The position numbers and the translations under genes were made by a program. From Progne subis subis (taxonomy: Eukaryota; Chordata; Aves; Passeriformes; Hirundinidae), in assembly GCA_022316685.1 (NCBI GenBank), contig JAKJHU010000005.1, positions 11,882,707-11,946,706 of the forward strand: a stretch of DNA of 64,000 nt. The letters run 5' to 3'. The notes beneath the pieces were generated by a model that did no database searches, had not been told where the DNA came from, and saw only the letters and a list, made by a program, of their open reading frames with translations. Positions 26,000 through 39,900 of the stretch are shown here, in pieces. How positions within the stretch are numbered: position 1 is the first letter of the stretch; every line of letters starts with the position of its first letter.

Positions 26000-26480
26000 C
26001 ACCAGCAGAACACGTGCAGTGAGCCACACTGTGGAAGCCATCCCACCACCTCCATCCGTCACGTTTCCCAAGCCAAAGGAAAGTACAGTGACACTCTGGA
26101 GCAGACAAGCATCCCCTGGCTCATTGCAGGACAGCTTGGGTCCAAGGAACACAATTCATGCCCTGTGGACTGCAGCTGAGCCACCACAAATCTGCAGGCC
26201 TGCTGGCACTGTGCTTTCCCGTGCAGATGGATTCTGTGCTCTGGCTGCGCCCACCAAGCACAGCTGTACCTCGCGGCTTTTGCCGGGTACACGAACACCG
26301 GACGCCGCACAGAAAACTAAGCCCCAAAAAATCCTGGCAGAAATTTTGTGGTGGGGTACAACAAACCTCCGTGTCATCCCTGGTCACCTCACTGGACCCA
26401 GAACCTCTTCCACTCCTTCTCCCAAGCTTGGGCAACGCAACACAAACACTCTCACACACTGGCTCCTAGTGTGGGCTGCT
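26000..26480. other. GC-rich block of unknown origin with a long frame lacking ATG
   Basis: About 480 bases of clearly higher G+C than the surroundings, with about 15 CpG. The plus strand is open for 174 codons (26019-26543) and other frames on both strands are also long, as happens when stop codons are scarce in GC-rich DNA. The plus frame begins at GTG, has no ATG anywhere, and shows no domain, signal peptide or repeat I recognise. It could be a decayed retroelement, a weak CpG island or a non-coding RNA exon. I do not call it a gene. Confidence 0.5.
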
Positions 26481-29400
26481 TCAGATCCAATTTTTAATAT
26501 TTTTTTCAGAAAGAGTCTCATTTACTATAGTTTTAATTTCTAAAATAGCATCCTAATAGACATACTTAATCACATCTAAACATTTAATCCTCCATGCCCT
26601 TTACATTTTCTGGGAAACTATCAACATTAGTTGGTTAGCAGATTTTCTGTACTAAGCCACTTGCCTCACTCTCTTGAGATACAATCTAAAGCCTACTGAA
26701 GGGAATAGAATCAGTACCAAATTTCAGCAGTGTTTGAAATTCCTGGCATTTAGTTTCCTCCCAGTGTCATTACTGCCAGGCCATCCTTACTCCATAATGA
26801 TTTTTTTTTTATATATATATATACACATATTAAAACACATAATAGAGATAATTTTTTTAAGAGATTAAATAAAAGATCATCAAAGCAAACTCCTAGCCCT
26901 GCAATGGCAACAGCATTACATCCCTTGACAAGGAGCTTAGGAGCTATTTCAATGATGTGCTTCAATTTGGAGTATATTAGGCCAGTGAATATTTGGTTGG
27001 GGGTTTTTTTTTGCCTAAAATATGCCTGTAGTACAGCACTAGACAGAAATTAGTAATACAATACATAAACACTAGAGCATGATAAAAAGCTTCACAATAA
27101 TCAACTCTGAAGGACATCATCTTGTCTGTCATTATAATCTCAGATAAAGAGAGTAATAACTTCAGACTGAGGATGAACCCAGAGAGCAACTTAGGACCAT
27201 GGAAACCCTTCACAGAGGAGAGTGAAGGGAACAAAATGAGATCTTAATGAAGAAGGCCTAGTTCAATTTTGTCAATTAGAAGTTTAAATCAAGAAGGTAA
27301 ACTCCCAAAAATGTGTGAGCAAGTCTCCCTACAACACTGGTATTGGGAAGCAAGATGGGAGCAGAGAGGGAAGGTGAAATACTGAGAGCTGTTGTGCAGA
27401 ACAATGGGTTATTGATCCCGAAGGCAAAAATGGCAAACAGGAACATCTCAACAGCTGCTGAGGTTCTGGGTCAGAAAGACATCTTTATTCAATCATTTAA
27501 GCATGTGAGCATAAGATTCATTTTTGCCCTGAACAAAAGATGTGCCCAATCAGTTTTCTGAGTGGGTACCTAAATAGGTATAGAGAGATAAAAGATGAGA
27601 CAGTACAAGAATGAGCCGTGAAAACAAAGGGAAGGTAATATTTCAAGGCAGTCACCATAATGTCGAAATCCAAGGAAAAATGAAGCATGGATGTGGCATT
27701 TGTGTACAGGGATGGTGTTATTTACTTAGGTACAACCTGTTTTAACACAATAGAAAAGGTCTCAAGAAGGTCTCTGAAGAAGCAAGATAAGAACAAAGGG
27801 CAACCACAGCTAAAGGAGAGGCAAACGCCCCATAGGGAATTTGGACCATTGTCAGGGAACATACTATGTGTGTTGTGAACTGATGAATTGTGATGGAAGC
27901 AAGTAGACAAAAAGGAGGGTGAGGAGGAAACAGAGGGCATTGGAAATGGGGCTGTTGGTGTCTGGGGGACGGGAGTCTAAAGTATACTGTGCCTGATACA
28001 TGAAGTGTTTCAGTTTGGTTCATCACTTTTCCCAGGGAAAGAGGAGGAGAACAATGCCACTCTGTGCTGGTGCTCCCACAAAAGGCAATACTTCGTCCTG
28101 TGCCAGTTGCTGTCAAAACTGATGATGCTGAGGGACAATGATCACAGGTGGAGACTGAGCTTCCAAACAGCTACTGCCTCCTCTGATTTCCTATGGACCA
28201 GCCTTGTTCCATACGTGGGACACCGGCTTGCTCTCCTGCTGCCTTCCTTTGTTCTCTCGAGTATGCTCCTGTGAGGCAAAGATTCAGTGAAGTTCAGAAT
28301 AAATTGACTTATAGATTAAGCATGAGGGTGCACTAAGACTATTCATCAGAAACCTTCTGGTTTCCTGATGGAAGCGATGGATGAGCTCTACAGGGCCTGT
28401 CTGTGTATACTCAGTCAAAGGCAGCTGGCATTTTGCCTCAGTACAGATTGTAGAATCCATCTACATGAAAAAAAGATTTCAGTATCTCACTCTAAGTATG
28501 AAGAATCAAGGCTGGATTTTCAATCCTATTTCTCACCCTAACTATTTCAGTGACCTATGGTAGCACATTTTATACCACAGCTTTCAAAATGACTGGTAAT
28601 CTTGCTGCCACACAGCCTGATCTCCAGACTTGCTCAGCTCCAGTTGCAACTTAAAAATTAAAGACTATATTTGAAAATACTGCTATTGCCTCTGGCCCAA
28701 TATTCTTGTTTGTAATAAGGAGTTAGCTTATTTCCCAAGAATGCCAAGAATTTAATTACATAATATCTGTGAAACAATTGGAAGAAAAGCACTATATAAG
28801 TGTTAAGCATTATAATTGTATTAAATGTGTATGACCAGTATTACAGGGAAGAGATGTGATTATCTAATAAGAAATGACCTCTCATCACCAGCAATAAAAG
28901 ACTTTGCAAAGACCACAATGTTCTGCTAGCAGAGGCTGAATTAAATGTCTTGTATATCAAGAAGTGCTTTTTAAGTTTTCATTGCACAGAAGGTTAAAAG
29001 AATTTCTGTTAAAAACATGCACTGCCCAATCACAATATTCTCAGTCCTAATGGTTTTCCAAATGCTGGTAAAGATATTAACTGGAAGAGCTAATTTGAGA
29101 CTATCTTCTGTCACCAGTGCAGCTTCAGATGAATGAATTTTAATCTGACCCTCAAGAGTCAGTCTAGCCGAATAATAACAATGAAAAATGCATGAGAATA
29201 GCAATTTCAACATGGCTATTTCACAGACAAGCTTATTTTATGCATCACTAGCAAATAAATCAAGAAATTGGATGGACTTTCTAAATGTCTTTCACTGTTT
29301 TAAGTAAATCTATCTGGCCAGTGTAACCATCAGTCCCAAAGATTGGAGAGTAAACAGAGGAGGAATATTGATTGATTGCTTTATTTGGAATGGAATTCTT

Positions 29401-29658
29401 AACAGCACTTTTGCCAGGAATTTTGCTCGTAGGGGTGAAGCTTGCTATCTTGTTGCTATAAACTGAACCATAAGATATCCTAATTACTAACCTTTGGATT
29501 TCACTGACTATCTGAACAGAAACTGGATCCTGAAAAACCCTTGTGCAAGCTTTTCATAAATGCCATAGAATAACAACTGACTGTTAGCAACAAGTTGTTA
29601 TACAGCTCTGTTGAAGGGGTTAATGAACTGTTTTTAAAAGTCTTCCACAAAATATGCT
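26481..29658. other. No recognisable gene
   Basis: Includes a short TA repeat (26810-26822). The 124-codon minus frame at 27742-28116 overlaps competing frames and is not supported. 28700-28830 is a repeat-free AT-rich patch with several homeodomain-like cores. Confidence 0.5.
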
Positions 29659-29709
29659 ATAATGTGTCCTGATTTGTAACAGTAGTTACAAACAGGAATT
29701 ACACATTAT
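29659..29709. other. 51-base hairpin, about 21 paired bases
   Basis: The left arm ataatgtgtcctgatttgtaac (29659-29680) pairs with the right arm 29685-29709 across a four-base loop (agta). The pairing leaves one single-base bulge on the left and one four-base bulge (aatt) on the right. It could be a small MITE-like or microRNA-like hairpin, or chance. It is shorter than a usual pre-microRNA. Confidence 0.85.
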
Positions 29710-32700
29710 CAAAGAAAAACAGACAAGTTAGTTCAAGTTCAGGTGCCAAAAATAAAAAAAAGTCAGCCCATCCTGGCACAATGCTCTGGTCTGTTGATTT
29801 TGCTCTAAAAGTTTCCCACTGAGAACATACAGCGTGCTACTAACAGGCAAACAAACAAAAATACTTGGATTGGTGTGTCATTTATCTAGTCCTAATATTA
29901 GGTGTTCAGGTTTAAATTTCAGGCTGTGTCCCTGGACATATTTTATGTGATTTGGGAGATGGCCCAGACCTTTGTGTTAACACAAAACAGAAAAGTTTTT
30001 ATGTTAGTGCATACCAGTGGATTCAAGTGTAGTTCAGACAGTTGAAATTTCATTAAAACCATCAAACCTTAACCGGTAGCTGACAAAACCAACAGAACAT
30101 ACTTTGTTTTTAAAGGGAAGCTTGACACATTTTACTTGAGGAGAGTTCGCTTTTCCTATATAAGAACTGATGAAGCTTCAGGGTATTATTCTTTAACATA
30201 AATTGCTGTATATATTTCCATATTTGAAAATCTATATAATCAGATGGTTTTTAAAATGATTTTCAGTGCAATCCTCAAGCATGCACATGTGCATTCAGCT
30301 CATAAAGATTCCCCTTCTATTGAATGAGGCATTGTAATTGTTCTATTAAACACAATGAGTTAGATACTTGGTGTGTTATTGTATCTTAACAGATGCACAG
30401 GAAATGACTTTGGGGTGTTACGTGTGGCACTGAATGATGGGGACTGAAGATTATGTTTGAGAACTCTTAAACAAAAGGCTTGCTTCATTTAGTCTATCCT
30501 ACGTGGATCTCCATTCCTATGGGCAGTTTAAACATGATATCAGAATTATAAAGAAAATTACATACTGCTGGTTTACTTCAAATTGCAATGCTAAGAACAA
30601 AACTAATGCAAATGTTAATGAAACAGTTCTTTTCCAAATCTTCAGCAGGAAGATGATATGAAGTCCTTCTGGATTTCATTTCCAGTATCTTTCTCTCCTG
30701 GCCTGGTATTTGCAGACTGATACAGATGAGAAAGAAATTCTCATGGGCTAATTGAGATAACTTTCTGTGGAACTTCCTCTGTAGAACTGAAATTGTGTGA
30801 TAAACAAGAAGCCACTTGGAGAAAGGTTGAGAACCCACAAGAGAGTGGTTGAGGGAAGTATCCAATGAAAGTTGACAAAAAGTGTGACTTTAAAGGCAAC
30901 AACAACATATATAGAAAGAGAAGTCTTTAAAGACAGATAACTAAAACTAAACTATATAGCATTTCTATTGCAATACAGATATTCAGTAAAGCCTGGCTTC
31001 ATAGGTTCAGAAGAAAACCAGAATAAAATTCCATGAAACTCATAACCATGTTTGTACTAATAAGATGTGTCTCAGTGAAAAGATAAATTTCTATGCCATA
31101 GGTTCATACCACATGGTTAACACCACTTTCATCTGAGAAATAGGTCAATATAAGATTTGCACTCCATGGAGTGGAGAAAAGAAATTGTAAGTCTGAATAA
31201 AAAAATCCTCTATGAAAATGTCTGTCCCAGGGAAGCTTGTTGATGATCTGCTTCTGGTTATGTAGGGCTGATGCAGTTCAGAAGCATACCTGGGTTTTGT
31301 CTGAATTAACATCTGTTCTCAAACTAGAACTATGGCATGAGAGCCCAGGGTGACTGCCATCAACAGGAAAATCCACAGCACTTCTAAAGAATGCCTTGGA
31401 AAGCCACAGGGAAGATGGAGATGCAACACTAGATACTGGTCCAATGGAGCTAAAGCTTGAGCTTTGATACCACTTTCAGTGATATCATTTACAAGATTTT
31501 CAGAGCAAGTATATTCAACATAATAAATCTTCAGTCCCCTATCAGCAGGAATGGTTGCAATGTTATTCTTTCAATACCCTTCATTTTGGAAAAGGTGTGC
31601 TGACAGTATGATAATTATGTTAAAAAAAATCTCAATAAAAAATGAAAGCATATCAAAACAGGAAGAAAGTGGTGTTTAACAGGTATTTTCCATCAAGTTC
31701 AATGGGAGAATGAGACTTTTTGAAAATTGGAGGAAGACTCTGGGAGGAAGGTCACATGATGCTACAAAATATTTGTGTATATGTGCACAAACCAAAGCAT
31801 AAACGATGGAGTTGGAAAATAGAAAATAAAATCAGGAAGAAATACAATACTGAATCTCTTTGAAGAAAATAAATAGACTTGCTCCTAAGCAGGTTCTTTT
31901 GCCATTTCAAACACGTTCAAATGGAAAAACAGGCTTACTGTGTAAAAGTGACTATTATTCATGCAAGGTTAAACAGTGATCCCAAAGAAAATGCCTTGAA
32001 AATAGCTTGCACATTGTGTGGTGAAACACGGACAGGACAAACACCATACTGTTAGCATGAATGCACAGTCAGGAGAACTACTCATAGACTATTTCATATG
32101 TGCAAAATATCAGGACAAAGCTGCAAGGAACCTTGAATAGTTTGTAATGAATCTAGCAGAGCCTGGCAACAACTGGCCAGAGACTGACCTGTACCAACTA
32201 ATATTACTGCTAGTTAGTTACTGAAAATTCATTTTTGAAGTAATTCAACCATGTTATTCAGCACTGGGATTAATCATACCCTGGCAGTGTGCATCAGACT
32301 TGCTCTTTATGATGAGCTTGTTTCTGCTAGTGGCTCTCTGTATGCAATCAAGGAACTCCATTGTGTTGCAAAGAACTGGGATTCCATGCGCTGACTAACT
32401 GTCTGAACCAGTACTAGCCAAAGAAAATTAGAATAGTTAAGAGGCTTAGCTGAGTTTGTTAGTCTACAGAAGACATTTACAGAAACACAGGCTTCACTTA
32501 CACGTGTACATAAGCAGAAGACAAAAATCAGCACATTTCCTCAGACAGTGTAGCCTAATGCTGTAAGCTTTTCAAACTTTGACAAAACAAGCAAACAAAA
32601 CCCCTTAGATAAATAGAAAAAACTAGAAATATCACCATTAAACCATAAATTCCTAAACAATTAAGTTCTTTCTTCACAAGACCCTCCAATTAATAACAGA

Positions 32701-34256
32701 AATGCCGGGTGTCTTGCCATAGTACGTGAACCAGCCATAGGCTAGAAAATCACAGCCTGTTAGACTGTGATTCTTAACAAACTCTCTGGCACAAACTACC
32801 AACAATAAAGCAGATGAAAAATGTCCCATGGTAGGACAACCATGATCTTAGCAGCCTTTGACAGCAATTCTCCATGACCAAAAAGAAAGAACCTGCCTAA
32901 AATCAGTAGAGGTACAGCCTTTGGAGCCACCAGAACCTATACCTGGGAAAGTATAAAGAGCCACAATATCCCCATCTACGGGGAAAGCTTAAACCCCAAA
33001 TCTTTATGGGGGACAGTGAGATATTCTAACACTAGGCTAAGAAAAGAATTGGGCTCCACACTGTTCAATCTTAATTTGGAGAGAAGAATTATGTAGATTT
33101 AAGGGAGGCCGAGGAAATGACAGCAAGAACTTTATGTCTTCCCTGTACGTGTGTCCACACATGCACATATATAAACAGACAACTGTGCTGAGGTAAGAAG
33201 AGACAAATTTGAAGGAATTCATTAATAGATAGTTTGTTTAGTTTGTTGATTCTGAATGGATCTTTGTTCCACTGAGTTCCTTAAACCAACACGGTGAAAC
33301 TGCTAAGTGATGAAGTCCTTGCTTCTCCCAAACTCTGTTTCAAGTCAGTGGGACTTTTTATTAAGAAGGATTCAAAGATTTAAGTTGGAGTCTGTACAAT
33401 TCCCGGCATCATAAACAGCAAAAAGATCTTGATGTTAAAATCCCCCATTGCCCAACAAAAGAAACTTCTCTTTTTCTGTGCCCCTGACAAAGGTAAGAAC
33501 TTGGAAAATGATCAATTTTCTTTTTCTTAGCCTGCATGTACTTAGTTTATGACTATCTGTTAATAAGCTTCTTCTCTAATACATATCCATGTGGACAGGG
33601 AACAATAAGATGATAAAACAGTGGAGCAAGAAGGAAGGAGGATCAAAATAGAAATCTAGATGGACATAGCACAAACGCTTTCTTAAAAATTAAGAGTGTG
33701 GCAAAGAGATAACAGAATACTCTTTCAAATTGCTCTTTGGCCTCCCTGACTGGGGGAGAAGCTGCTTGAGCTAGCTGAAGAAAACCATAAGCCAGAATTT
33801 CTCCTGGCTTTTTCTTGATGAAGAGCCAGGCCCTCTGGTTAGTTTTAATTTAAAGTTGCTGTAAACACTCTGACAGTGTATTTATGAAGGATGCTTGGAA
33901 TCCTAGTGGAGCAAGTGCACTGTGCAGTTCATAGAGGCACTAGAGTGTTTAAAGCAATGTACATTGGTGCCTGAACACATGCACCCGTACAGTAATTTCT
34001 GTGCTTCCTTTAGGGCACTCACAAAAATTGCCTTATTCAGTGCAGATGGTTTATTGTAGAGCAACATCCTTTGCTAAACTGAAACAGGGAAATAATATAT
34101 ATGGAACATTTATTAATTTCCCACTTATTACTGAATCTTTAAATCGAGGGTAAGTTTATCTTTGCAAGTTTACAAATCTACAGCATGATCTGGTGATAAT
34201 TCCCACTCTGATGAGACAAAGAAGTGTTTTAAAGAGCAAATAATTTCACCTGATTT
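29710..34256. other. No recognisable gene
   Basis: Plain AT-rich sequence. 33720-34250 is repeat-free and resembles conserved non-coding DNA in texture, leading into the perfect inverted repeat at 34257. Confidence 0.5.
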
Positions 34257-34283
34257 GAAATTTTGCTTTCAAAGCAAAATTTC
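34257..34283. other. Perfect 13-bp inverted repeat, one-base spacer
   Basis: gaaattttgcttt (34257-34269), a single C, then aaagcaaaatttc (34271-34283). It is nearly a continuous palindrome, able to extrude as a cruciform or bind a dimeric factor. Confidence 0.95.
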
Positions 34284-36853
34284 TTATTTTAGAAATGTCT
34301 TTTTTTACTGACTATAAAAGCATCCAGATAATCTGTGTAAAAGCAAACCAACATTGTTACATGTGTAAGAATTCACTTAAGGTTTTAATTTTTTTGTGAT
34401 TATTGATACCTTACCTACATCTTGTTTCTATCAAGCCAGGACCCTGAAGGGAACCTGAGTGACCTGTTAGCATCTTGATTTCAATGATGATTTTTTAACT
34501 AACATGTTTCCTTTTACAGGGCATTTCCTGCTCTTTACACACCGTTTAAACACATCTAATATAGGATGGAGGGCAGGTATTAAGTAGTCAACTTTAGAAA
34601 TACTTCCAATAATTGGAAATATTTTTATCTCCAAATCAGCTAAATGATCTGTTTATTAGTCAAGTATAGACCATAAGCATGGCTCCATAATAAACAGCTT
34701 TATTATTAAACTGGTAAAAAGCAGCTTTATTTGGAACTTTCTGCACAGAACCATTAAAATAATAGTGTTATCTTTATTGAGAGTTGTGTGCATATATCAT
34801 ACAAGTTCAAAAGATTATACAGCATATTTCATCACTGTCAAAACAATATTTCTCTTGACTTTGTCCAAACACATTCCTAACAAATCAACACATCATAAGG
34901 TTTACTGCTCCAATTAACAAGAGGAGGTGGCTTTTATGTCAAGGGTAAACAATCTGTATTCTATTTTTCTCACAGTCCCTAAAGATTTTAGTTTTGTAAA
35001 AAAAAAAGTTAATTTTTTTGTCTCCCTGAAGTCCTGTCTTCTCTTAATAACTCTCATAAAACAACTAAACCCACAACCTTTACACAGAAAAGGATCCCAC
35101 CCAAGAAGAAACACAACCTTCAGAAACAATGGCATGTTTTCATGCATATAAATAAGACAGAGGAGTTAAGACTCTGTGGAGCATTCTGACTTATATTTTC
35201 ACACTCTTGAATGCTTTGATCTACTACTTTTTAATGTAGGTGTTTGCTAATATAATTAGGGAAAAGCCATAAACAATTTCACCAAACACAGAAGCTCAAA
35301 GATTTCTTTTCAGGATCTTACATTGAGCCTATCACTGTGATAGCTTATGCAATGAAATGTGCTAGAGAGACTTAACTCAGACATGGAAATTATTTGCCTG
35401 TCTGCATTTGATTTATCTTTGCTGTACCAGGTTACTTTTATTTAACCTTCTGCCAGCCCTACCACTGCAAATGCTGTAGTGGAAACTTAAGAAAGACACT
35501 CTGGATAAATCAAAGTAGGGCAAAGCTGTTCAGCCACAACCAGTTGTACACTGACTTTTCCAATACTATCCACACTTGAGCAATGAAAGAATGCATTTTT
35601 AGGTAATGCAAGGAGCTATTTGGCAAAGAAGCTGGGATATTTACAGACCCTCACAATGTAGGGCTATTTACATAGTGCAAAGAAGGAGTAAATCAAGTTT
35701 TAATTTGACCTGCAAACGGTGTTATAAAATACATAACAAAAGACAAAACCCAGAAGAGAAGAGGACTTATACTGTTTAGAAACAGAGTGGAGAAGGCATT
35801 CAACAGAAAAGTGGGCCTAGAGACTCCATGTATTGCAACGAACTGAAGGGTAGGACCAAAGTTTGCCTACTCCAATGCAAATGTTCTAAGTATAACTTTT
35901 AGCAGTCTGTATCATGATTGTGGCTGAGCCAGATACTATATTCCCAGACAGGGCCCTACCCTGAACTGCTGGATAGTTTGGACTAGGAAGTGATGCAGTA
36001 AGCAGTATGGATGAAAGCATTTGGTTTGGAGCAAGAGGAGGGAGTTTAGCTGGACAGATATTAGCCAGGACATGCACTTGCCCCGAGGGCCAGCAACAGA
36101 CTCTGGTCCCTGTTGTTTATTAGTTAGTATAGGTGTAGCCACAAGCACACACAGTGGAATGGTGATTTTGCTTTCCTGTAGAAAAATATGCTTTTACCCT
36201 ACAAATCATAGGTACTCTATGCTAAAGGGCTTAGTTGTTGAAGGTGGAAGGATGGAAAATTTATCATGTTTTATGGAAAAATTCATACCCGTTACAATTT
36301 TTGTTCCAATCTCAGTAACTAAACGAGACTTTTAAGTTCGTCTACCAGAAGACAGGGTGGGAAGAAAGGGCAAATCTTCCCTCTTGTTATCAGAATTATC
36401 CTGTGGTACATACTAAGTAATTTTACTGTGTTTTCCATATGAATGAAGATTCTCTGTGGTCTATGCACTGAAAATCTGATTAGCAAACCTCATGAAGATG
36501 TTCACAGTTTAATACAAATGACACTTCTTTGCCCACAACCATCTTTTTAGTAAGTGAAATAACTTAATGAATAATTGAAACATTGCTATTTGATACCTAC
36601 TCAATTATTTAACGATAAAAGAGAGAATATAAATTTTTAGGTAAACACTGTTACCCTGAATTTGTTTAGCTGTGGTGCTGAGATCACAGTGGCTGCTGGT
36701 TATTCTGTTCTAACAGACTAAAAACTTTCTCTTCAGAGTTGTTAACAGTGAGGGCTCTCTCAGTGTTCTCAGTGAATTTTGTGTGTGTTCAAGAACTCAG
36801 AAAGGAGGTCAGGCATTCATTTTCCCTTTGGTGTTGCCAATTATATCTTACAG
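34284..36853. other. No recognisable gene
   Basis: Holds a small palindrome ttccaataattggaa (34604-34618). Frames at 35886-36335 overlap on both strands and match nothing known. Confidence 0.5.
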
Positions 36854-36949
36854 AAAATTTGTAATTCATCACAGAACACTGCCACCAAGTATTCCAGTCA
36901 ATTATTGGCAACTGGTTTATATTTCCGGGGAAAAGGAAATGTAAGGAAG
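36854..36949 (+). other. Possible 96-base exon
   Basis: Acceptor ttgccaattatatcttacag (ending 36853) and a strong donor AAG|GTAAGA (after 36949) bracket 96 bases that are open as 32 whole codons, so it would be a symmetrical cassette exon. The encoded segment (KICNSSQNTATKY... onward, rich in Ser/Thr/Lys) is not recognised. No partner exon was identified. Confidence 0.2.
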
Positions 36950-39900
36950 GTAAGATACAACATTTAGATTAAGGATTTGAATCAATAATCAATTTACAGC
37001 TTAAAAAAAAATAAAAAATAAAAAAGGGTTGCAATCTCCTGGTTACACAAGTAAATTGATGACCTAAAAGTATTCTGCACAGATCTAGTGTACATGAGTA
37101 CTCATATATTTAGATAAAGAGACAAAGACTTTCCAGACAAAATCGAGCAGTCAACATTTCATGAGAGTGTTTTTTTGTTTTGTTTTTTTTTTGGTTTTTT
37201 TAAAATCAGACTTGCAAAATCTCTACTTAAGAAATGTAGATTTCATCAGCCAAAAGTTCAGATATGCCCCAGACCAGGTATCTGAATATTTATATAGGGA
37301 GCTCACAAGACAGTCTGAATGCCCATCTTGGAAAAAGGTGGTCTGAAACAGCTTTGGAGCAGTTGCGGTTATCACATGCAACAAGTTGATTTCCACAAGG
37401 ACTGTCAGACCAAAATGTGAAAAACCGTGATGCAAAGAAGAGATGGAAAACAAAATTAACCACTGCAGCAGTTACACTAGCTCAGGGAATGTCACAATTT
37501 ACCATGTGAATACCTTTAAAAGGAACTAAATTTTTCCAAATATATGCATATTAAGTACTCTTTCCGGACTTCTTGGAGTGATGTTTTCTATCTCCGCCAG
37601 GAATCAGCCAGGACTTCAGACCTGTGTAGCAGGTCAATAAATGTTCTGAACTTTACTCTGCGTATAGGAATCAGACTCTAAGGCTGAAATCCCAATTGCT
37701 TTGTTTCTACATCTCTTTTCAAGAAGTTTCCAGTTCTAACTTGACCAAGTACTGCCCTCCAAGCAATGTTTTATGGCCATATTTGCTCTGGAATGGGTGG
37801 ATGTGTAAGTTATAAGACATGAACATTTACTTTATAGACATAATTTTTTGATGTCATTAACATGTCTTCCTGTAGTTGTAAATTTTGGGTTAGCTCCAAG
37901 ACCTGGAGGTCCTAGCAAAAATTTGCTCATTGTTCAATAGAGATACAATTTAATTTCTAGATTTCTTGCAAAGGGTACTGACTAGTCCTTTCATTGCTTA
38001 GTCTGAAAAGGACAAAGTATTGCAAGGGGAAGCATAATTACATGATTTCCCAAAGTAATTTAATTGCCCCTGATGTTTCCCTAAGTTCTGATAGCAGTAT
38101 CAGAAGAAACAAGGTACTGCTTCCACAACTTAATGATAATGCCTTTATCTAGGACAGCAATAATTGAGTTTTAATGTCCTGCACAGTTGCTTGTCATAAA
38201 TCCTCTCTGTGTGAAACTCTAACCTCTAGAGTTAGGCAAGATTAATGGTTAACAGTGTATATAATATTTATTAAACCTCTTTTTATATTGCTTGGCAATC
38301 TGTGCTGCCATCAAACAACTTGAAATAATTGACATTTAGCGCATCAACCTTCTTTTGACTAAGAAGCATGACATTCATGGAGATAGTAAACATTTGGCAA
38401 TTGCTGTAAATGTCTCCAAATTTAACGCCATGACCTTTTCTCAGGTAAATGTTTTGGGATAAAATGTAAATAGTGATTTGCTGTATGTCAAATATCATGC
38501 AACAGCAAGTTTACTGTCTTATTATTCTTGAGAGGTTTGCAACTTGATTTTGACCTGTTGGTTCATCTTTCAAACTTTTGTAGAAAATACATACATGTGT
38601 TTATTTCAGTCTATTTTTATGGCATGAAGACTAAAAACTTAATTGAACTTTTTGAGGGGCTAGTTTTACACTTCTATTGACAAGAACCCAGTAAAATTAC
38701 TCTTAAAATAATGAGACACATAAATTTTAGCAAGGTGACTTTAGTATTGTCATATACGTCACAGTATTTTTTTTTTAAATGTTCTTTGTTTGTCCTGTCA
38801 TGTACTTTGAAGACAGTGCCCCAGAAACAAACAAACCAAATGAACAAAATTCACACTAAGAAAAGCAGCTCACGAAAAAATTTCTACAAAACTCCAATAA
38901 ATGTTGGCTTCATTAAGGTTAAAAAGACCTATGTCGTGACTGATCTTGGTCCAGAATGAGCACAACAGGGGTCTGGCTGCATGTGAGATCAGCAGATATT
39001 TATTTATATTTAACCACTTTGGAGTACAGTTAATTTGGAAAGAAAAGCTGGAATATTTTCTTGTGTTTGCCTGGGATCTAGAAATGGAGGCATTTGGTTA
39101 TTAACACATTTCCTACCTGTGAAAACATGTGCAAGCGAAAAAAACATTCCTGGAGTGAGAGGAACAGGGGGAATTACTAAAAGGTTAGCTCTGCTCAATG
39201 AGGAACTAAGGCAAGATGCCATGAGAGCTGAAACAAGAAACATGCATGTCTGAGTCCCAAGACTTGTCTTCCTGTTATCGTATTCCGTTGCCATCTGGCT
39301 TAACTCCACACACTCCTACGGACCCTTGATCACTTTGAGGCACAGAGAGGTGGGAGTAGCAATTCCTGTGTCTGAAGACAAACCCAAACCCTGCTGTTGT
39401 TGCTGTTAATTACAACTTTACCCATGAATTTGGAAAGGGTTTCTGATATGGTGGTCTCCTAAGCATAGTTTTAGAGCAGAGCACGCAAATATTTGTTATG
39501 ACCCAGCTGTCATTGCCTTATCTTTACCATCACTGGTCTGTCATCATCACCTTTCTCTTCTGTGGAATGGTCCTGCTCCTCTGACTCCTTTCATCTGCTG
39601 CTTTCACATTATCGGTTTACACAGAAAATTCCAAATAAGGCACATAAAGTCTAACCAAGGATTGCTCTCATAAAAATTTCTCAGCCTTGTTATGATCCAT
39701 TTGAGTTCCTTCTTCCAATACCTTCACAAAGAGTTGTAGGAAGAATAAGGATCTTAGGCTATCATGGAACAGCAAATCTTCCCCCAGAAAATTTCAAGCA
39801 AGACTAGATCCAGATATTTTCTGCTCAGCTCAGCTATTAAATGTGGGTCTCTTATATTTACTGTCAAAAAGCAAACTGCAGTCTCTATTCATAATCCTTC

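Noticed and set aside
32640..32960. Nuclear copy of mitochondrial DNA
   Set aside because: The texture (gtacgtgaacc, cctgttagactgtg) looked superficially mitochondrial, but no gene order or tRNA fold could be followed.
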